Assembly (NCBI GenBank): GCA_963576725.1
Contig: OY755241.1
Coordinates: 25,270,449-25,334,448, forward strand
DNA length: 64,000 nucleotides
Reading direction: 5' to 3'
DNA from: Azorinus chamasolen
Taxonomy: Eukaryota; Mollusca; Bivalvia; Cardiida; Solecurtidae
A program made the position numbers and the translations under genes. Below are positions 10,001 to 17,937 of the stretch, piece after piece. The notes under the pieces are model-generated. The model did no database searches. It saw only the letters and a program-made list of their open reading frames with translations, and was not told where the DNA came from. How positions within the stretch are numbered: position 1 is the stretch's first letter; every line of letters starts with the position of its first letter.

Positions 10001-11731
10001 GATTACTCTAAAGCGTGTTTTCAACATAGGATTTGGTAGTGAAATAAAGGAACTATGTATTCTTCAGTAATGGTTAACTTTAACATCTTACGTATGTCAC
10101 TGTAGTGGCAGCACTCGTATTTGAAACAAGAGTAACATTCCTACATTAACCATTTCCCTGTTCTATGTCTATTCCAAATTTCAATACATACTGAATATTC
10201 ATGGAAAATATAGTTACAACGAAATACGGTATGGAAGGTAGAACATTATAGCCATTTTAGAAAGTAAAGAAACAGATCTTCCAAATTCCATAATCAAACA
10301 GAGCAGACCCTGATCAGATGGCTCCTATAGGAGTTGTCTGATCTGGGTCTACTCTGTTTGCAAATACGTGAAAACATGGTTATATGAAGGAAAGGATTAA
10401 GCTAAAAGCTGTTTTAACCCATTACCTTATACAAACACCTATGCACACTTTTGCAAACTGCAGTGGTCCTCTGATTAGAGTATCCTCTGTTTGCTTATGA
10501 ATCACTAAAGATCTGATTCTACTCTCTGTGCCATAGTAAAAGATTCACTTGTTTATAATGCCATTAACCCTTTTCTCTATGAATATTCATCATCATGTAA
10601 GAATAATGATATCCTTAATATTAATTAGATGAATTGTTATAACATCAGATGAACACAGGAAATTTTGACCATGGCAAGAACTGTAGAATCATATCTATAT
10701 TATATCTTAGCAAACAGAGCTGACCCTGATCAGATGGATCCTACAGGAGCCATCTGATTTGGGTCTACTCTGTTTGCAAAGACATGAAATTTCAAAGGAT
10801 TTGATGGGAAGGGCTAAAGATGATGTATATGTAATTCATCTATTACTTCAAAGTAGCAAGACACTATAAACTTACACAACTGCCCTCGGCAGGCCAAGCT
10901 GGTATGTTCTGGTCACCAGTGCCGCAGCAAACAGAAACAGCTGCATGAAGTCTACCTCCAGCTGTAGACTAAACGGCTTCATTGTGCGGCTTGTCTTCTA
11001 CAAACATAAAGACAGAGTGTCTCATTCATACTGATGAAAACAGTAACAATAACATACCTATAGGATTATAGGAATAATAAACTTCTTGTGGTTGAAATGT
11101 CACTGGAATGGTTTGTTATCAAGTTTAAAAAGCTGAATTCTAAATTAATACAGTAAAACCCCTCTAAACCAGATGTTAAATTGAATATAAATATCAGTTT
11201 TGGAAACAGGAGCCAGGAGATCCACTAGCAGCTTTCTTCATGACTTTCACCCTGCATTAAGCAGCCATCTGCCTAAAAGTATCTAATTTCTTCTCTACTA
11301 GAATTCCGGTTTAGATTGATTGATTGAGTTGGGTTTTACGGCACCGCAACACTTTATACACTTTATAGGTTATGTGGAACCCAGACAGAAGAAAAGTTGC
11401 CAGATCCACATCTGATTTACATCGAGATAAAAATATGGGATATGGATCCAGAAACTTAAACACCTGCTTGGTGAATCAAAGACTCAGAAACTCCAGTTTA
11501 TGTTAAACCCTAATTAGTTGCCTCTTACGATCATGCAAAGCGTGAGCAGTGGTTCTAATTCTTGTGCCACTCAGGCACGCTCCAGAACCACATGGTGTTA
11601 CTCTATATGAATTTTACTTCAACATGATTATACTGTATGCAGTCAATGATGATCTTGTATAATGATCTTACTGCTGACTTTTCTCTCTCTTGTGTTTCAA
11701 CATTATCAGCATCAGTCTTTGTCTCAGACAT
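880..11731 (-). CDS. POMT1: Protein O-mannosyltransferase 1 (POMT1), N-terminal 303 codons, partial
   Basis: This ER multi-pass enzyme transfers mannose from dolichol-phosphate-mannose to Ser/Thr, starting O-mannosyl glycans, usually with POMT2 (family knowledge). Nine exons join in consistent phase: 11672-11731, 10876-10997, 9172-9275, 8645-8695, 7134-7280, 4829-4937, 2092-2157, 1546-1639 and 880-1035 (909 nt). Visible hallmarks are PRAVVFDE at about residues 57-64, which holds the catalytic Asp-Glu pair of the PMT family, then HPPLGK at 84-89, [56 protein letters not shown], and GPHDNVM with AFQASLE in the last exon. PRAVVFDE and the GPHD/AFQASLE block favour POMT1 over POMT2. The MIR domains and C-terminal membrane helices should lie left of position 880. 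The start ATG follows an acceptor, so a 5' UTR intron is expected. The gene diverges from mitoguardin. The intron before exon 6 holds an acceptor-bearing minisatellite. Confidence 0.87.
1092..1325. mobile_element. P1b piggyBac-like MITE
   Basis: Bounded by TTAACACTTTCC and GGAAAGGGTTAA. The interior holds the CTACTGAATATTCATGG arm and a shortened hairpin GCAAACAGAGCAGACC / GGTCTGCTCTGTTTGC. It lies in POMT1 intron 8. Confidence 0.7.
1546..1639 (-). CDS. POMT1: POMT1 exon 8
   Basis: The acceptor is GTTACAG and the donor is CAGAT|GTAAGT. It encodes [17 protein letters not shown] followed by a short loop ending SLSD. This matches the conserved IKYMG-type membrane segment of POMT1. The leading T completes a codon begun by exon 7. 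Confidence 0.85.
2092..2157 (-). CDS. POMT1: POMT1 exon 7
   Basis: The acceptor is TATATTTCAG and the donor is CTGAG|GTAAGG. Only 66 nt long, it encodes [17 protein letters not shown], the well-conserved SPFSL-WWFWL-LTG segment of POMT1. A second AG four bases into the exon is ruled out by phase. Confidence 0.85.
2277..3150. repeat. Dispersed repeat with internal tandem blocks
   Basis: It starts GAGGGCCAAGATGGCCC and ends in CTCACCCTGAGC / GTGAGCTAAAA. Internal blocks repeat the theme GACCTAGTTTTTGACC, TCATTCTGACCAAGTTTCATG and TCTAGAGTGTT about four times. Repeats of this look are widespread in bivalves (recollection, not searched). I see no coding potential. Confidence 0.6.
3189..3415. mobile_element. 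P1 piggyBac-like MITE, degenerate hairpin
   Basis: Bounded by TTAACCCTTTCCC and GGGAAAGGGTTAA. The hairpin second arm is shortened, and the core GCTCCTATAGGAGC is lost. Confidence 0.65.
3923..4408. mobile_element. TIR element inserted into a P1 MITE
   Basis: The left end is CAGGGTTCATACAG and the right end is CTGTGCGAACCCTG, which is 12 of 14 complementary. The interior is rich in TTTTCAAGCAC and TTTTCAAGG. The flanks are the two halves of one P1 arm (GATGAATTTTTA and TTTTATAATGAC), so the insertion splits an older MITE. The superfamily is uncertain; a hAT-like element is possible from the CAGGG end. Confidence 0.5.
4409..4828. other. POMT1 intron 6, left part
   Basis: Holds the right half of the interrupted P1 element up to about 4600, with a decayed hairpin at 4478-4560. 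About 200 bases of unassigned AT-rich sequence then lead up to the donor of exon 6. No exon signal was seen. Confidence 0.4.
4829..4937 (-). CDS. POMT1: POMT1 exon 6
   Basis: The acceptor is GTTACAG (4938-4944) and the donor is CACAG|GTAAAG. It encodes [19 protein letters not shown] and a further hydrophobic run, matching the conserved ENALITQSR-ML segment. Its first 17 nt and acceptor form the first unit of the 49-bp minisatellite lying upstream of it in the intron. Confidence 0.87.
4921..5603. repeat. 49-bp minisatellite carrying POMT1 exon 6 acceptor, 14 units
   Basis: Units start at 4921, 4970, 5019, 5068, 5117, 5166, 5215, 5264, 5313, 5362, 5411, 5460, 5509 and 5558, a strict 49-bp step. 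The first overlaps the true exon edge. On the minus strand each unit reads GTTACAG followed by ATAATGCACTGCTGGTT, that is acceptor plus exon start. Thirteen of 14 units keep the AG; the unit at 5313 has CAA instead. Confidence 0.92.
5736..5982. mobile_element. P1a piggyBac-like MITE
   Basis: Bounded by TTAACCCTTTACTC and GGAAAGGGTTAA. The hairpin at 5878-5942 reads GCAGACAGAACAGACC to CTACTCTGTTTGC. A P2 fragment (5601-5670) and a G2-like fragment lie just to its left. Confidence 0.75.
6562..6988. mobile_element. G2 foldback element split by a P2 MITE
   Basis: The arms are ACCTGTCTTAAGCAAC...AGCAGGTGGTTGC on the left and CAACCACCTGCC...GGCCGCTTAAGACAGG...TACTGTA on the right. The left arm is interrupted at its TTAA by the P2 copy at 6630-6842. 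Confidence 0.7.
6630..6842. mobile_element. P2 piggyBac-like MITE nested in G2
   Basis: Bounded by TTAACCCATTCCC and GGAAAGGGTTAA. Host sequence GGTGGTTGC-TTAA matches uninterrupted G2 copies reading GGTTGCTTAATGC, so TTAA is the duplicated target. The right end looks P1-like (TATTCATGGAGG), suggesting a chimeric element. Confidence 0.75.
7134..7280 (-). CDS. POMT1: POMT1 exon 5
   Basis: The acceptor is ATCCTGCAG and the donor is CTAG|GTAGGT. It encodes [19 protein letters not shown], then [20 protein letters not shown] and GAFILL. This matches the POMT1 block with LRLLPALAG and VPMAYQIVLEL. Entry and exit phases fit exons 4 and 6. Confidence 0.9.
7404..7653. mobile_element. P1b piggyBac-like MITE
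   Basis: Bounded by TTAACCCTATCACTG and GGAAAGGGTTAA. The interior has CTACTGAATATTCATGG and hairpin arms GCAAACAGAGCAGACC / CTACTCTGTTTGC around GCTCCTCTAGGAGC. It lies in POMT1 intron 4. Confidence 0.8.
7713..7941. mobile_element. P1b piggyBac-like MITE, hairpin arm deleted
   Basis: Bounded by TTAACCCTTTCCC and GGAAAGGGTTAA. The hairpin is cut after CGGCTCCTATCGG, so most of the second arm is missing. Confidence 0.75.
7952..8192. mobile_element. P1a piggyBac-like MITE, left end eroded
   Basis: The AATATTCATGTAAG arm and the hairpin at 8083-8156 end at GGGAAAGGGTTAA. The left TTAA is blurred where it abuts the preceding element. Confidence 0.65.
8228..8348. mobile_element. E1 foldback element
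   Basis: An imperfect palindrome: CACCAAACTCTATGCTGTGACC, CTCTTTAGAATTG and the inverted CACAACATAGGATTTGG. Sharper copies at 57200-57310 and 62050-62145 define the family. Confidence 0.6.
8390..8603. mobile_element. G1 pogo-like foldback element
   Basis: Runs from TACAGTAAAACCTCTC to GAGTTTTACTGTA. It is nearly palindromic throughout, with internal arms GGCAGGTGGCTGCTTGAAGC and AAGCAGCCACCTGCC. It stops 42 bases left of POMT1 exon 4. Confidence 0.85.
8645..8695 (-). CDS. POMT1: POMT1 exon 4 (51 nt)
   Basis: The acceptor is ATTTTCCAG and the donor is GCAG|GTAAGT. It encodes [17 protein letters not shown], equivalent to GYLGGFDGNFLWNRIGA in POMT1. Its short length makes it easy to miss. It was found by looking for the residues expected between exons 3 and 5, and the phases agree. 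Confidence 0.87.
8807..9036. mobile_element. P2 piggyBac-like MITE
   Basis: Bounded by TTAACCCTTTCCCC and GGAAAGGGTTAA. The hairpin reads AGCATTTGCTCCTATAGGAG and GCAAATGTTC, with outer arms GAAACCATTGTGAT / ATCACAATGGTTTC. Confidence 0.85.
9172..9275 (-). CDS. POMT1: POMT1 exon 3 (catalytic loop)
   Basis: The acceptor is TTTTCCAG and the donor is GCAG|GTAAGG. It encodes [16 protein letters not shown], then [17 protein letters not shown]. The Asp-Glu pair is the essential PMT-family loop 1 motif. HPPLGK is closer to POMT2 and yeast PMTs than to vertebrate POMT1, but the flanking exons are POMT1-like. Confidence 0.92.
9503..9918. mobile_element. P1a MITE followed by a degenerate P1 copy
   Basis: The first copy is at about 9503-9757 with a near-perfect hairpin at 9652-9719 (GTCTCCTATAGGAGCC core). 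A second, decayed copy ends at GAAAAGGGTTAA (9918). An E1-like palindrome follows at about 9930-10055. Confidence 0.65.
10146..10400. mobile_element. P1b piggyBac-like MITE
   Basis: Bounded by TTAACCATTTCCC and GGAAAGGATTAA. Hairpin arms are CAAACAGAGCAGACCCTGAT and CTACTCTGTTTGC. Confidence 0.78.
10414..10817. mobile_element. P1 fragments, then one P1a copy
   Basis: A degenerate P1 piece lies at 10414-10560. A P1a copy follows at 10564-10817, with its hairpin around 10710-10780 (GGATCCTACAGGAGCC core). The right terminus is decayed to GGGCTAA. Confidence 0.6.
10876..10997 (-). CDS. POMT1: POMT1 exon 2
   Basis: The acceptor is TGTTTGTAG and the donor is GTTGT|GTAAGT. It encodes a cytosolic stretch, the first membrane helix ([17 protein letters not shown]) and GLPRAVV, joining directly to FDE of exon 3. 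This matches the YPRAVVFDE region of POMT1. Confidence 0.9.
11149..11315. mobile_element. G3 foldback element, right end truncated
   Basis: Starts TACAGTAAAACCCCTCTAAACC. The right arm ends at GAATTCCGGTTTAGA, where the next repeat begins, so the terminal GGGGTTTTACTGTA is missing. Confidence 0.65.
11316..11600. repeat. Dispersed repeat (GATTGAGTTGGGTTTTACGG type)
   Basis: About 285 bases starting TTGATTGATTGAGTTGGG and ending near GGCACGCTCCAGAACC. No hairpin or coding potential is seen. The start resembles dispersed molluscan repeats that read GGGTTTTACG (recollection). Confidence 0.4.
11672..11731 (-). CDS. POMT1: POMT1 exon 1 (start codon)
   Basis: The first ATG follows an acceptor (CTTTTCAG at 11735-11742, then AAAATG), so the upstream exon is UTR only. 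Twenty codons, [20 protein letters not shown], end at GCA|GTAAGA. The acidic cytosolic tail is not conserved. This start is chosen because it is the only ATG in phase with exon 2 before a splice acceptor. Confidence 0.75.
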
Positions 11732-11923
11732 TTTCTGAAAAGAAAGAAACAAATATACAGCAAGAGAATTACAACAATTTTGTTTATTTTTTCAGTTAAT
11801 TGTGAATATGCCCAATGCCTGTTAGCCTTTTCAATAAATTGGTCCACATAACAAATGATGCAGTCTGATAACCCTTTTCTTCATATAAACACCTTTTCGT
11901 GCGTTTGCAAACACAGTAGATCC

Positions 11924-12134
11924 TTAACCCATTTCCCGTATAATGACGCCATTTGACGCCTCTGTAAAAGTCACTTTTTGAAACCATTGTGATAAATAGA
12001 GCATTTGCTCCTATGGAGTTTCAAAACTACACAGTTCTGAAAATTTCCTTTTCTCTAGTAAATGCACCCGTTTGGTAGATTTATTCAATGAGGGCAGGCA
12101 GGATCTAAAAATAGTCTATGAGGAAATGGGTTAA
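11924..12134. mobile_element. P2 MITE nested in a P1 hairpin
   Basis: Bounded by TTAACCCATTTCCC and GGAAATGGGTTAA. The flanks are the two arms of a P1 hairpin (GTTTGCAAACACAGTAGATCC and GGAGCTGTCTG...GTTTGC), so the insertion split an older element at TTAA. Confidence 0.8.
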
Positions 12135-12242
12135 GGAGCTGTCTGTTCATGGTCTGCTCTGTTTGCTTATGGTATAATTTATAGATCTGATTCTACAGTT
12201 TCTGCCTGAGCAAAAATGTCATGTCTTTATATGTCATTATAA

Positions 12243-12625
12243 AAACAAGAGCCACATGCGGCGCCAACGCTCATCTGATTCGGTGCTTATCCAGCTAAAT
12301 TTAAAACAATGAGATCTACTAATCTATTTAGTTTCATGTTGATAGCTCTTATACTTTTCCGAGTAATGAGCTACATTAAAGTTTTTGCAAGCCGACAACA
12401 GCAACGATGACTATGACCCAGTGATCACAATAGCTCAAATTTTCTTCGAGCTAAAAATAATCTAATTAAAATTAATGGTGTCATTATTTCTTGCATGAAT
12501 ATTGAATAGGGTTAACCCTTATCATAAATGATATCATGAATACCATATTTATCACATGTGCATTTTTCTTATGGCATTATACTAACACATGATATTTTGG
12601 CCATGGCAAGAACTGTAGAATCATA
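12243..12625. repeat. Dispersed ACAAGAGCCACATG repeat inside P1 sequence
   Basis: From AAAACAAGAGCCACATGCGG to about 12455, related to the copy at 13474-13770 (shared TTTCATGTTGATA, GAGCTACATTAAAGTT and GACCCAGTGATCACAATAGC). P1-type arm sequence resumes at about 12465. Confidence 0.5.
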
Positions 12626-12635
12626 TCTATATTTT

Positions 12636-13080
12636 TTAACCCTTTACCTCATGAACACGTCTGCAAACAGAGTAGACAGGAGCCATCTGATCAGGGTCTG
12701 TTCTGTTTGCATGTATATAATATAAATATGATTCTACAGTTTCTGACATGGCCAAATATTCTTTAGCCACTCTCTTATAGCATTGCAAATAGTGTAGACT
12801 CATATCAGATATCATGTCTATAATGAGATATCTTATTGTTTTATTAGCTATACATGTATGTACAGAACAAAGTTACTACTGATTCTGAGGAGTGTCTGCA
12901 CAGTCTTGATTAGGCGAATATTATGTAAAAGCTTCATGAAATTTAGCCAAGAAGTTTGCGAGATATGGACCAGTCATGAAAGTCTTCAACTGACACTGCT
13001 GAAACATGAGTTCTGTATATATGTACAACATTGTTTAGATGCCATGAATACTAAATGTCACATTTAATTAATATCAGTCA
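12636..13080. other. Degenerate P1 sequence and unassigned DNA
   Basis: A short P1 hairpin lies at 12660-12710 and P1 arm remnants reach 12800. The rest has no recognisable gene or repeat boundary. Confidence 0.35.
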
Positions 13081-13240
13081 TGGGGTTTGAGCTATATGGA
13101 TCGCACACTAAAAGCGGACAGATGGATGGATAGATGGAGACAATTCCTATATCCCCTATATGTTATCAATGTTGGGGATCAAAAAGGGTGCATCAATGGT
13201 TTCTGGGGGACAATGACTGACTTCATGAGATGAATATATT
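13081..13240. repeat. Dispersed ACAGATGGATGG repeat
   Basis: GGGGTTTGAGCTATATGG, CACACTAAAAGCGGACAGATGG and a CCCCTATA...GGGG tail. Related copies lie at 13795-13830 and 14473-14640. Confidence 0.4.
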
Positions 13241-13468
13241 CTATCAGTTCCTACATATAAACACCATTTCATACATCTGCAAACAGAGTAGACCCATAGA
13301 TGGCTCCTATAGGAGCCATCTGATCAGGGTCTGGTCTGTTAGATGATGGAATGTGATAGATCTGTTTCTTTAACATCTAAAATAGCTACAATGTTCCACC
13401 TTCAATATTTCGTTAATATGCTCATGAATATTAAATTTGAACTATACACAGAACAGGGAAAGGGTTAA
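13240..13468. mobile_element. P1b piggyBac-like MITE, left end decayed
   Basis: The hairpin at 13278-13345 has a perfect GGCTCCTATAGGAGCC core. The right end is CAGGGAAAGGGTTAA. Confidence 0.65.
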
Positions 13469-13473
13469 CTAAA

Positions 13474-13800
13474 ACAAGAGACAATGCTTGTCTGATTTGG
13501 TTCTTGTCCCGCTAAATTAAAAAGAATTGAAAAAAATAAAGGGCTATAACTCCAAAATTTTTAAATCAATAGTTATGGTTCTTATGTAGGGGCCTTTCCC
13601 TCAATGAGATCTGCTAACACATGAAGTTTCATGTTGATACCTCTCAAATACTTTTCGAATAATGATTGAGCTACATTAAAGTTATTGCACGCCGATGACA
13701 AAAACAACAACACCTACGACCCAGTGATCACAATAGCTTGACTTTTCTTCGAAACAGACAGGCATTAGACGGTTCAAAAAGGACAATCTGTCATGGGATT
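13474..13800. repeat. Dispersed ACAAGAGACAATG repeat
   Basis: Second copy of the 12243-type repeat, sharing TTTCATGTTGATA, GCTACATTAAAGTTATTGCA and GACCCAGTGATCACAATAGC. Confidence 0.5.
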
Positions 13801-13974
13801 TGAGATATATGGACAGCACACTAAAAGCGGTTTGCAAGCGGGGATGCATGTAAAGCCTAAAGGGACTAAAGGCTTAGGGGTATGCTGGTTTGCAGGGCAT
13901 GGGTATATGCCTGGCTCCTAAAGGTTAAAAGGGAGGGGATTCACGGTAGTGGTCGGCCTAGATGTAAGGCATCT

Positions 13975-14240
13975 CCAGCAGCCTTGCTTTTGGTTTAATG
14001 GTTATAAACCTTTTAGCAATATGGTTAGAGTGTCAGACTTGTAGTCCAGAGGTCTGGGGTTCAAACCCTTGTATAGGCCAGTAACTTTTCCCCATTAGAA
14101 ATACTTCAGACAGAAGAACAGAGAGATGGACAGACAAAGGCAATTTCTATACCCCCTATAAGTAATCGCTGTGGGGTATAGAAAGGATGTGCTGTCTGTA
14201 TCTGTATCCGTATCTGTACGTTGTAGAATCCTATATAGGC
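13975..14240 (+). mobile_element. tRNA-derived SINE-like element
   Basis: An A-box-like TGGTTAGAGTG and a B-box-like GGGTTCAAACCC are correctly ordered about 35 bases apart. The sequence between them (CAGACTTGTAGTCCAGAGG) resembles a degenerate tRNA anticodon arm. The stems do not pair well enough for a working tRNA. The 3' tail carries GACAGAAGAACAGAGAGATGG and CCCCTATAAGTAA. Confidence 0.45.
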
Positions 14241-14472
14241 TTTTACACAACAGGTGAGAAGAGACGCCACTATCATTGGCGATGATCTCGTAGGGCTGTC
14301 TTGAAAACCTCTACGGCATCAGCATGCACTATGCTGTCAGGCAGTTTGTTCCATTGCACCGTAGTATCTACAAAGAATGAATTCCTGTATTGAGGGTCTG
14401 TATTGTTCATGTGCTAGAGGCTTCTTAGGATGAATGAGATGAATATTCTGTTAGTGTTACGTACAGTTAATA

Positions 14473-14754
14473 TGGGGTTTGAGAAATATGGATTGGACAC
14501 TTCAAACGAATGAACAGATGGAAGTATGGTGGACGGGCAGGCGGATGGAGGCAATTCCCATATTCTCAATGTATACGTTAGTGGGGTGTACAACAGGGTG
14601 TGTCATTGCCTCCTGGGGACATCTGTCAAAAGATTACCTGGTTCCACCTACACATGATACATTATGCGAATTAACGCACTGCGAACTGAAAATAAAGATT
14701 GATAATTCTTTAAACAAACAAAAATTTATGGTCTCATTTTTAAATCCTACCTAA
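14473..14754. repeat. Dispersed repeat, AATGAACAGATGG type
   Basis: GGGGTTTGAGAAATATGGATTG with a tail ACATCTGTCAAAAGATTACC. It is related to the 13081 repeat. The 91-codon plus-strand frame across it has no recognisable protein. Confidence 0.35.
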
Positions 14755-15280
14755 CTGTTTCATATGGCAGAGGACTGAAAATATACGCGAACTTCGTCGG
14801 TTCAACTTTTTTTTACATGAACGTCGCCATGATGCAAGGGAAATAACTCTATCGACGTGACGGGTACCGGACGTGACTGTCCGTATACTTTAATGTTATA
14901 TAATTGTGTTTGCTTACTATTGACTACGTCCAAAAATACAGCAAATTTATTTTCATTTTTCATTTGTTTATTTACTTATATTTACTCTTTATGAACATAG
15001 TTTTCTAAGTTGCACTGTGTCCGACCCTTTGGTAGTTTTATACCTTACCATTCACCCAAAAGCTTTCTTGTCGTTATAGAAGCGCCAGCAACACACTGTT
15101 TATAAATTTTCGATACCGCATCAAAGAAATATGTTTAGCAATAAAAACTGGTGAAGTTGCAAGAGAATCACGTTTGTAGAAGCTGTTAATCTTTTTATCT
15201 GATTTTGTTTCCATTCTTCTTTTAGCGAATTTGTTTCAAGTTTGCATTGTTTCGTACCACAACCATTTCGAACCCATTAA
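14755..15280. promoter_or_regulatory. Candidate divergent promoter region (POMT1 minus / MIGA plus)
   Basis: This is the only long low-repeat stretch between the two divergent genes. Bases 14780-14880 are CpG-containing, with GACGTGACGGG and GGACGTGAC, which resemble CREB-type half sites. On the minus strand a possible 5' UTR exon of POMT1 could end at GTTAG|GTAGGA (about 14755), but this donor is weak. I found no convincing first-exon donor for MIGA. Location is inferred from gene layout only. Confidence 0.3.
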
Positions 15281-16480
15281 TTCCTGATCCTTTCCATTGA
15301 CCTCTTCTTCTTCCGATAAAGAGCCGGGCTTCTTCCGGAACGTATAAAGGCTCTGCGTGATTTATGTACATGATCGAGCTGTGCCATTAAAATTTTGAAA
15401 TCGGGTTAAAAGAGCTGGTTTGTGATCCGTTCCTGGTAGAAGTGGGTTCTTGTTCTGGCATCACCTCCTCGCAGGTATACCTCCTTGTTAATGTACACCA
15501 ATGCGTGCTGGATACGGTAGAGCTACGGTAGTCTGGCCACTTCTCTGCGCTGTTTTAGAGTTTCCCACCCTAGTCCCCCAAGCATAGCTGTTATGCAACC
15601 AGGTGTCCTTGATGTATAGTCATTGGTGACAAACCTGGCTGCCCTCCTCTGTGTCTGTTCCAGTATTTGGGAGTGTGACTGAAGATGGGGGTCCCATACA
15701 GTATTCACATACTCAAGGACTGGGCGTACTAATGTGCAGTAGCTCGCTGCTTTCACCTTAGGTGTACACTCCTTTAGGTTTCTCTTCACAAAGCCTAGGG
15801 TACGGTTGCCTTTTGCAGCCACATTCTGTATATGACAGTCCCATGTCAAGTTGTGGGACACTGTGACTCCCAGGTATTTGCTTTGGTCGACTGCTTGAAG
15901 AGCTTGTCCGTGTAGCGTGTACGAATACTTTCTGGTCTTGGATTTGTCTCTGGTGATGTGTAAAACTTGACACATTTTCTCCCATCGTTCAAGGGCGTCA
16001 AGATCTCTTTGCAATGCGAAGTTGTCCTCAGGAGTCCGTATGTGTCTATAGAGTACACTATCGTCTGCAAATAATCTTACATCCGATGATGTACATTCCG
16101 GCATGTCATTTATATAGGCGAGGAATAGCAATGGGCCTAACACGGTTCCCTGCGGAACACCAGAGATGACATCATCCTGTGAAGATGTAGCGCCGTCCAG
16201 GACAACTTGTTGCTTCCTGTTGCATAAGAAAGACTTTATCCAAAGATTGATGGGGCCTCTGACACCATAATAATCAAGTTTATATAGTAGCCTAGAGTGA
16301 GGAACTTTGTCGAATGCCTTCTCAAAATCTAGAAGAATGACATCGACTTGATCTTTTTTGCTGGAGAGTTTCTTGGCAATAGCATCAATGGTGACTATCA
16401 GTAGGGTCTCACATGACCTGCGCTTTTTGAAGCCGTGTTGGTTTTCGCACAGTATATTGACCTCCTCACCTATTGTAATG
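15281..16480 (-). pseudogene. Non-LTR retrotransposon reverse transcriptase fragment (Jockey/CR1-like)
   Basis: An open frame at 15523-16599 carries RT motifs in order: QHGFKKRRSCET (about residue 53), DFEKAFDKVPHSRLL (91-105), SGVPQGTVLGPLL (146-158) and the FADD active-site box (177-180), then a C-terminal region ending RREVARLP before a stop. About the first 40 residues are not RT-like and probably come from host DNA, so the element is 5' truncated near 16480. Below 15523, GDARTRTHFYQER appears in another frame, which suggests a frameshift in the 3' region. There is no endonuclease domain, so it is a dead copy. Clade is assigned by eye; CR1, Jockey and Daphne-type relatives were not separated. 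Confidence 0.8.
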
Positions 16481-16555
16481 AACCTAGGTGAATATACCGG
16501 TAACTTGTTTGATAAGTATTTATAACCAAACCGTGGGTATCTATAATGTAACAGG

Positions 16556-16650
16556 ACAACTGGTGAAAAGATTGTGGCCCAACCTGGACTTGAACCCAAG
16601 CCAAGCCTCTGGCTGACCGTGCCAGCACTCTAACTGTAACAGACCAGATA
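16556..16650 (-). mobile_element. tRNA-like SINE head, minus strand
   Basis: Minus strand reads CAGTTAGAGTGCTGG (A-box-like), then GGGTTCAAGTCCAGG (B-box-like) about 40 bases later. It abuts the 5' truncation of the RT fragment. Confidence 0.4.
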
Positions 16651-16677
16651 CAGGTACTGGACAAAGAACATGTAAGT

Positions 16678-16870
16678 GCTCCGGATAGCTCAGTCTGTAG
16701 AGCACTTGCCCTGTAAGCGAGGGTTTTCAGGTTCAAGTCTTTGACTGGCTGCATGATTTTCACTAGTAGTCCTGCTACAGTTGGCTGCTGGGTACAGGTA
16801 CTACTACTAGATGAAGAACATGTAAGTGGTTCAGATGGAACCCCGGTCTGGCTGCATGTTTTTCACCAGT
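16678..16870 (+). mobile_element. tRNA-like SINE head, plus strand
   Basis: GGATAGCTCAGTCTGTAGAG (A box), CTTGCCCTGTAAGCGAGGG (anticodon-like arm) and GGTTCAAGTCTTTGAC (B box). Partial pairing and the repeated GGCTGCATG-TTTTCACCAGT tail favour a SINE over a working tRNA. Confidence 0.45.
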
Positions 16871-17114
16871 CCTGTTACATGTACATAACCACTTAGCTAC
16901 CAATTAAACCACACAATGTTGATATGGTATTCATTGATTGTAACACTCACAGCAGACGTAACCTGCATGGGCTACTCTGTTTACCAAGGCATTAAAAGGC
17001 ACATATCTGCAGAGTGAAGGGTTAAAGGTCTAAAATGACTGAAATAGAAAAAAGCATTTGTACAAATACATGTATTCATGCAGGTACAGTGTGTGCAGTG
17101 AAACATCCAAACAT

Positions 17115-17415
17115 TTTTAACCCTTTCCTACAGGACTATTTGTGTAAGAAATATTGACATCATGAATATTAACTGAATTCTAAAACCATGTATACCTCAT
17201 CCCCTATAAACATTGAAGGAAACTTTAGAATCAAATCTATATTGTTCATTTTCAAAAACGCTATGCAAGTAGAGGTTATCACTTTAAGACAATTGGTAGT
17301 TCTATAAATAAGACCTGACATTGCTATTTCACATTTTTACATTTTCTGGTACGTCAGTTACATGCACGATAAATAATTATAAAATAAGGGGCATGTAGAT
17401 ACGTCTAAATAATGT
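17115..17415. other. P1 fragment and unassigned sequence
   Basis: A P1a-type arm (AACCCTTTCCTACAGG, ACATCATGAATATTAAC) decays after about 17250. The remainder shows no gene or clear repeat. Confidence 0.35.
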
Positions 17416-17419
17416 TTGG

Positions 17420-17550
17420 ACAGGTGGTAGCTTATTGCAGGGTGTAAGTTATGCAGAAAGCAGTTAGATTTGCATTTTATGCCCCCCCCCCCCCCCCCCC
17501 AAGCACATCTTGCTTCATTCTGCAATAATCAGCTACCTGCTGTTAAGACA
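17420..17550. mobile_element. G2-like foldback with poly-C interruption
   Basis: Arms ACAGGTGGTAGCTTATTGCAGG and CTGCAATAATCAGCTACCTGC flank a run of 20 C at 17481-17500. Confidence 0.5.
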
Positions 17551-17555
17551 TGCTA

Positions 17556-17827
17556 TTAACCCTTTACTCCATAAATACGCCTTTCTATACATTTACAAAC
17601 AGAATAGACCCATGATCAGGGTCTGCTCTGTTTGCTTACAATATAATAAAGATACAGGAGCCGTCTGATCTGGCTCTATTCTGTTTGCAAAGGCGTATGA
17701 TTCTACAGTTTCTGCCATGGCCAAAACTCCATGTGTCCTTGTGCTATTATAACAAAATAATCTTATTACCGGTAATATTCATGACATCATTATTTCTTAC
17801 ATGAATATTCATGGAGTAATGGGTTAA
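17556..17827. mobile_element. P1a piggyBac-like MITE
   Basis: Bounded by TTAACCCTTTACTCC and GGAGTAATGGGTTAA. The hairpin is rearranged, with a second short inverted block at 17655-17697. It ends 71 bases before the first MIGA acceptor. Confidence 0.75.
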
Positions 17828-17898
17828 GAGGGGTTCTCTTTTAACTGTATGTACAATACCAACAGAAAGTAATTTTCATATGTATTGGTTTTTTACAG

Positions 17899-17937
17899 GA
17901 CAAAAACATGAACTTCAAAATCAGATGTTAAACCAAA
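17899..17937 (+). promoter_or_regulatory. MIGA 5' UTR end with short upstream ORF
   Basis: An acceptor TTTTTTACAG precedes 39 bases of leader. An upstream ATG at 17908 opens a seven-codon frame ending TAA at 17931, six bases before the main ATG (17938), so it could lower main-frame initiation. The main ATG sits in AAAATGG. Confidence 0.5.

Noticed and set aside
15523..16599. Host reverse-transcriptase gene or RT-based defence system
   Set aside because: Lacks an endonuclease and an intact 3' region, with likely frameshift and 5' truncation; an ordinary dead non-LTR copy.
16678..16755. Functional tRNA gene
   Set aside because: A and B boxes are present, but the acceptor and anticodon stems pair poorly and a SINE-like tail follows; likewise 13990-14070 and 16556-16650.
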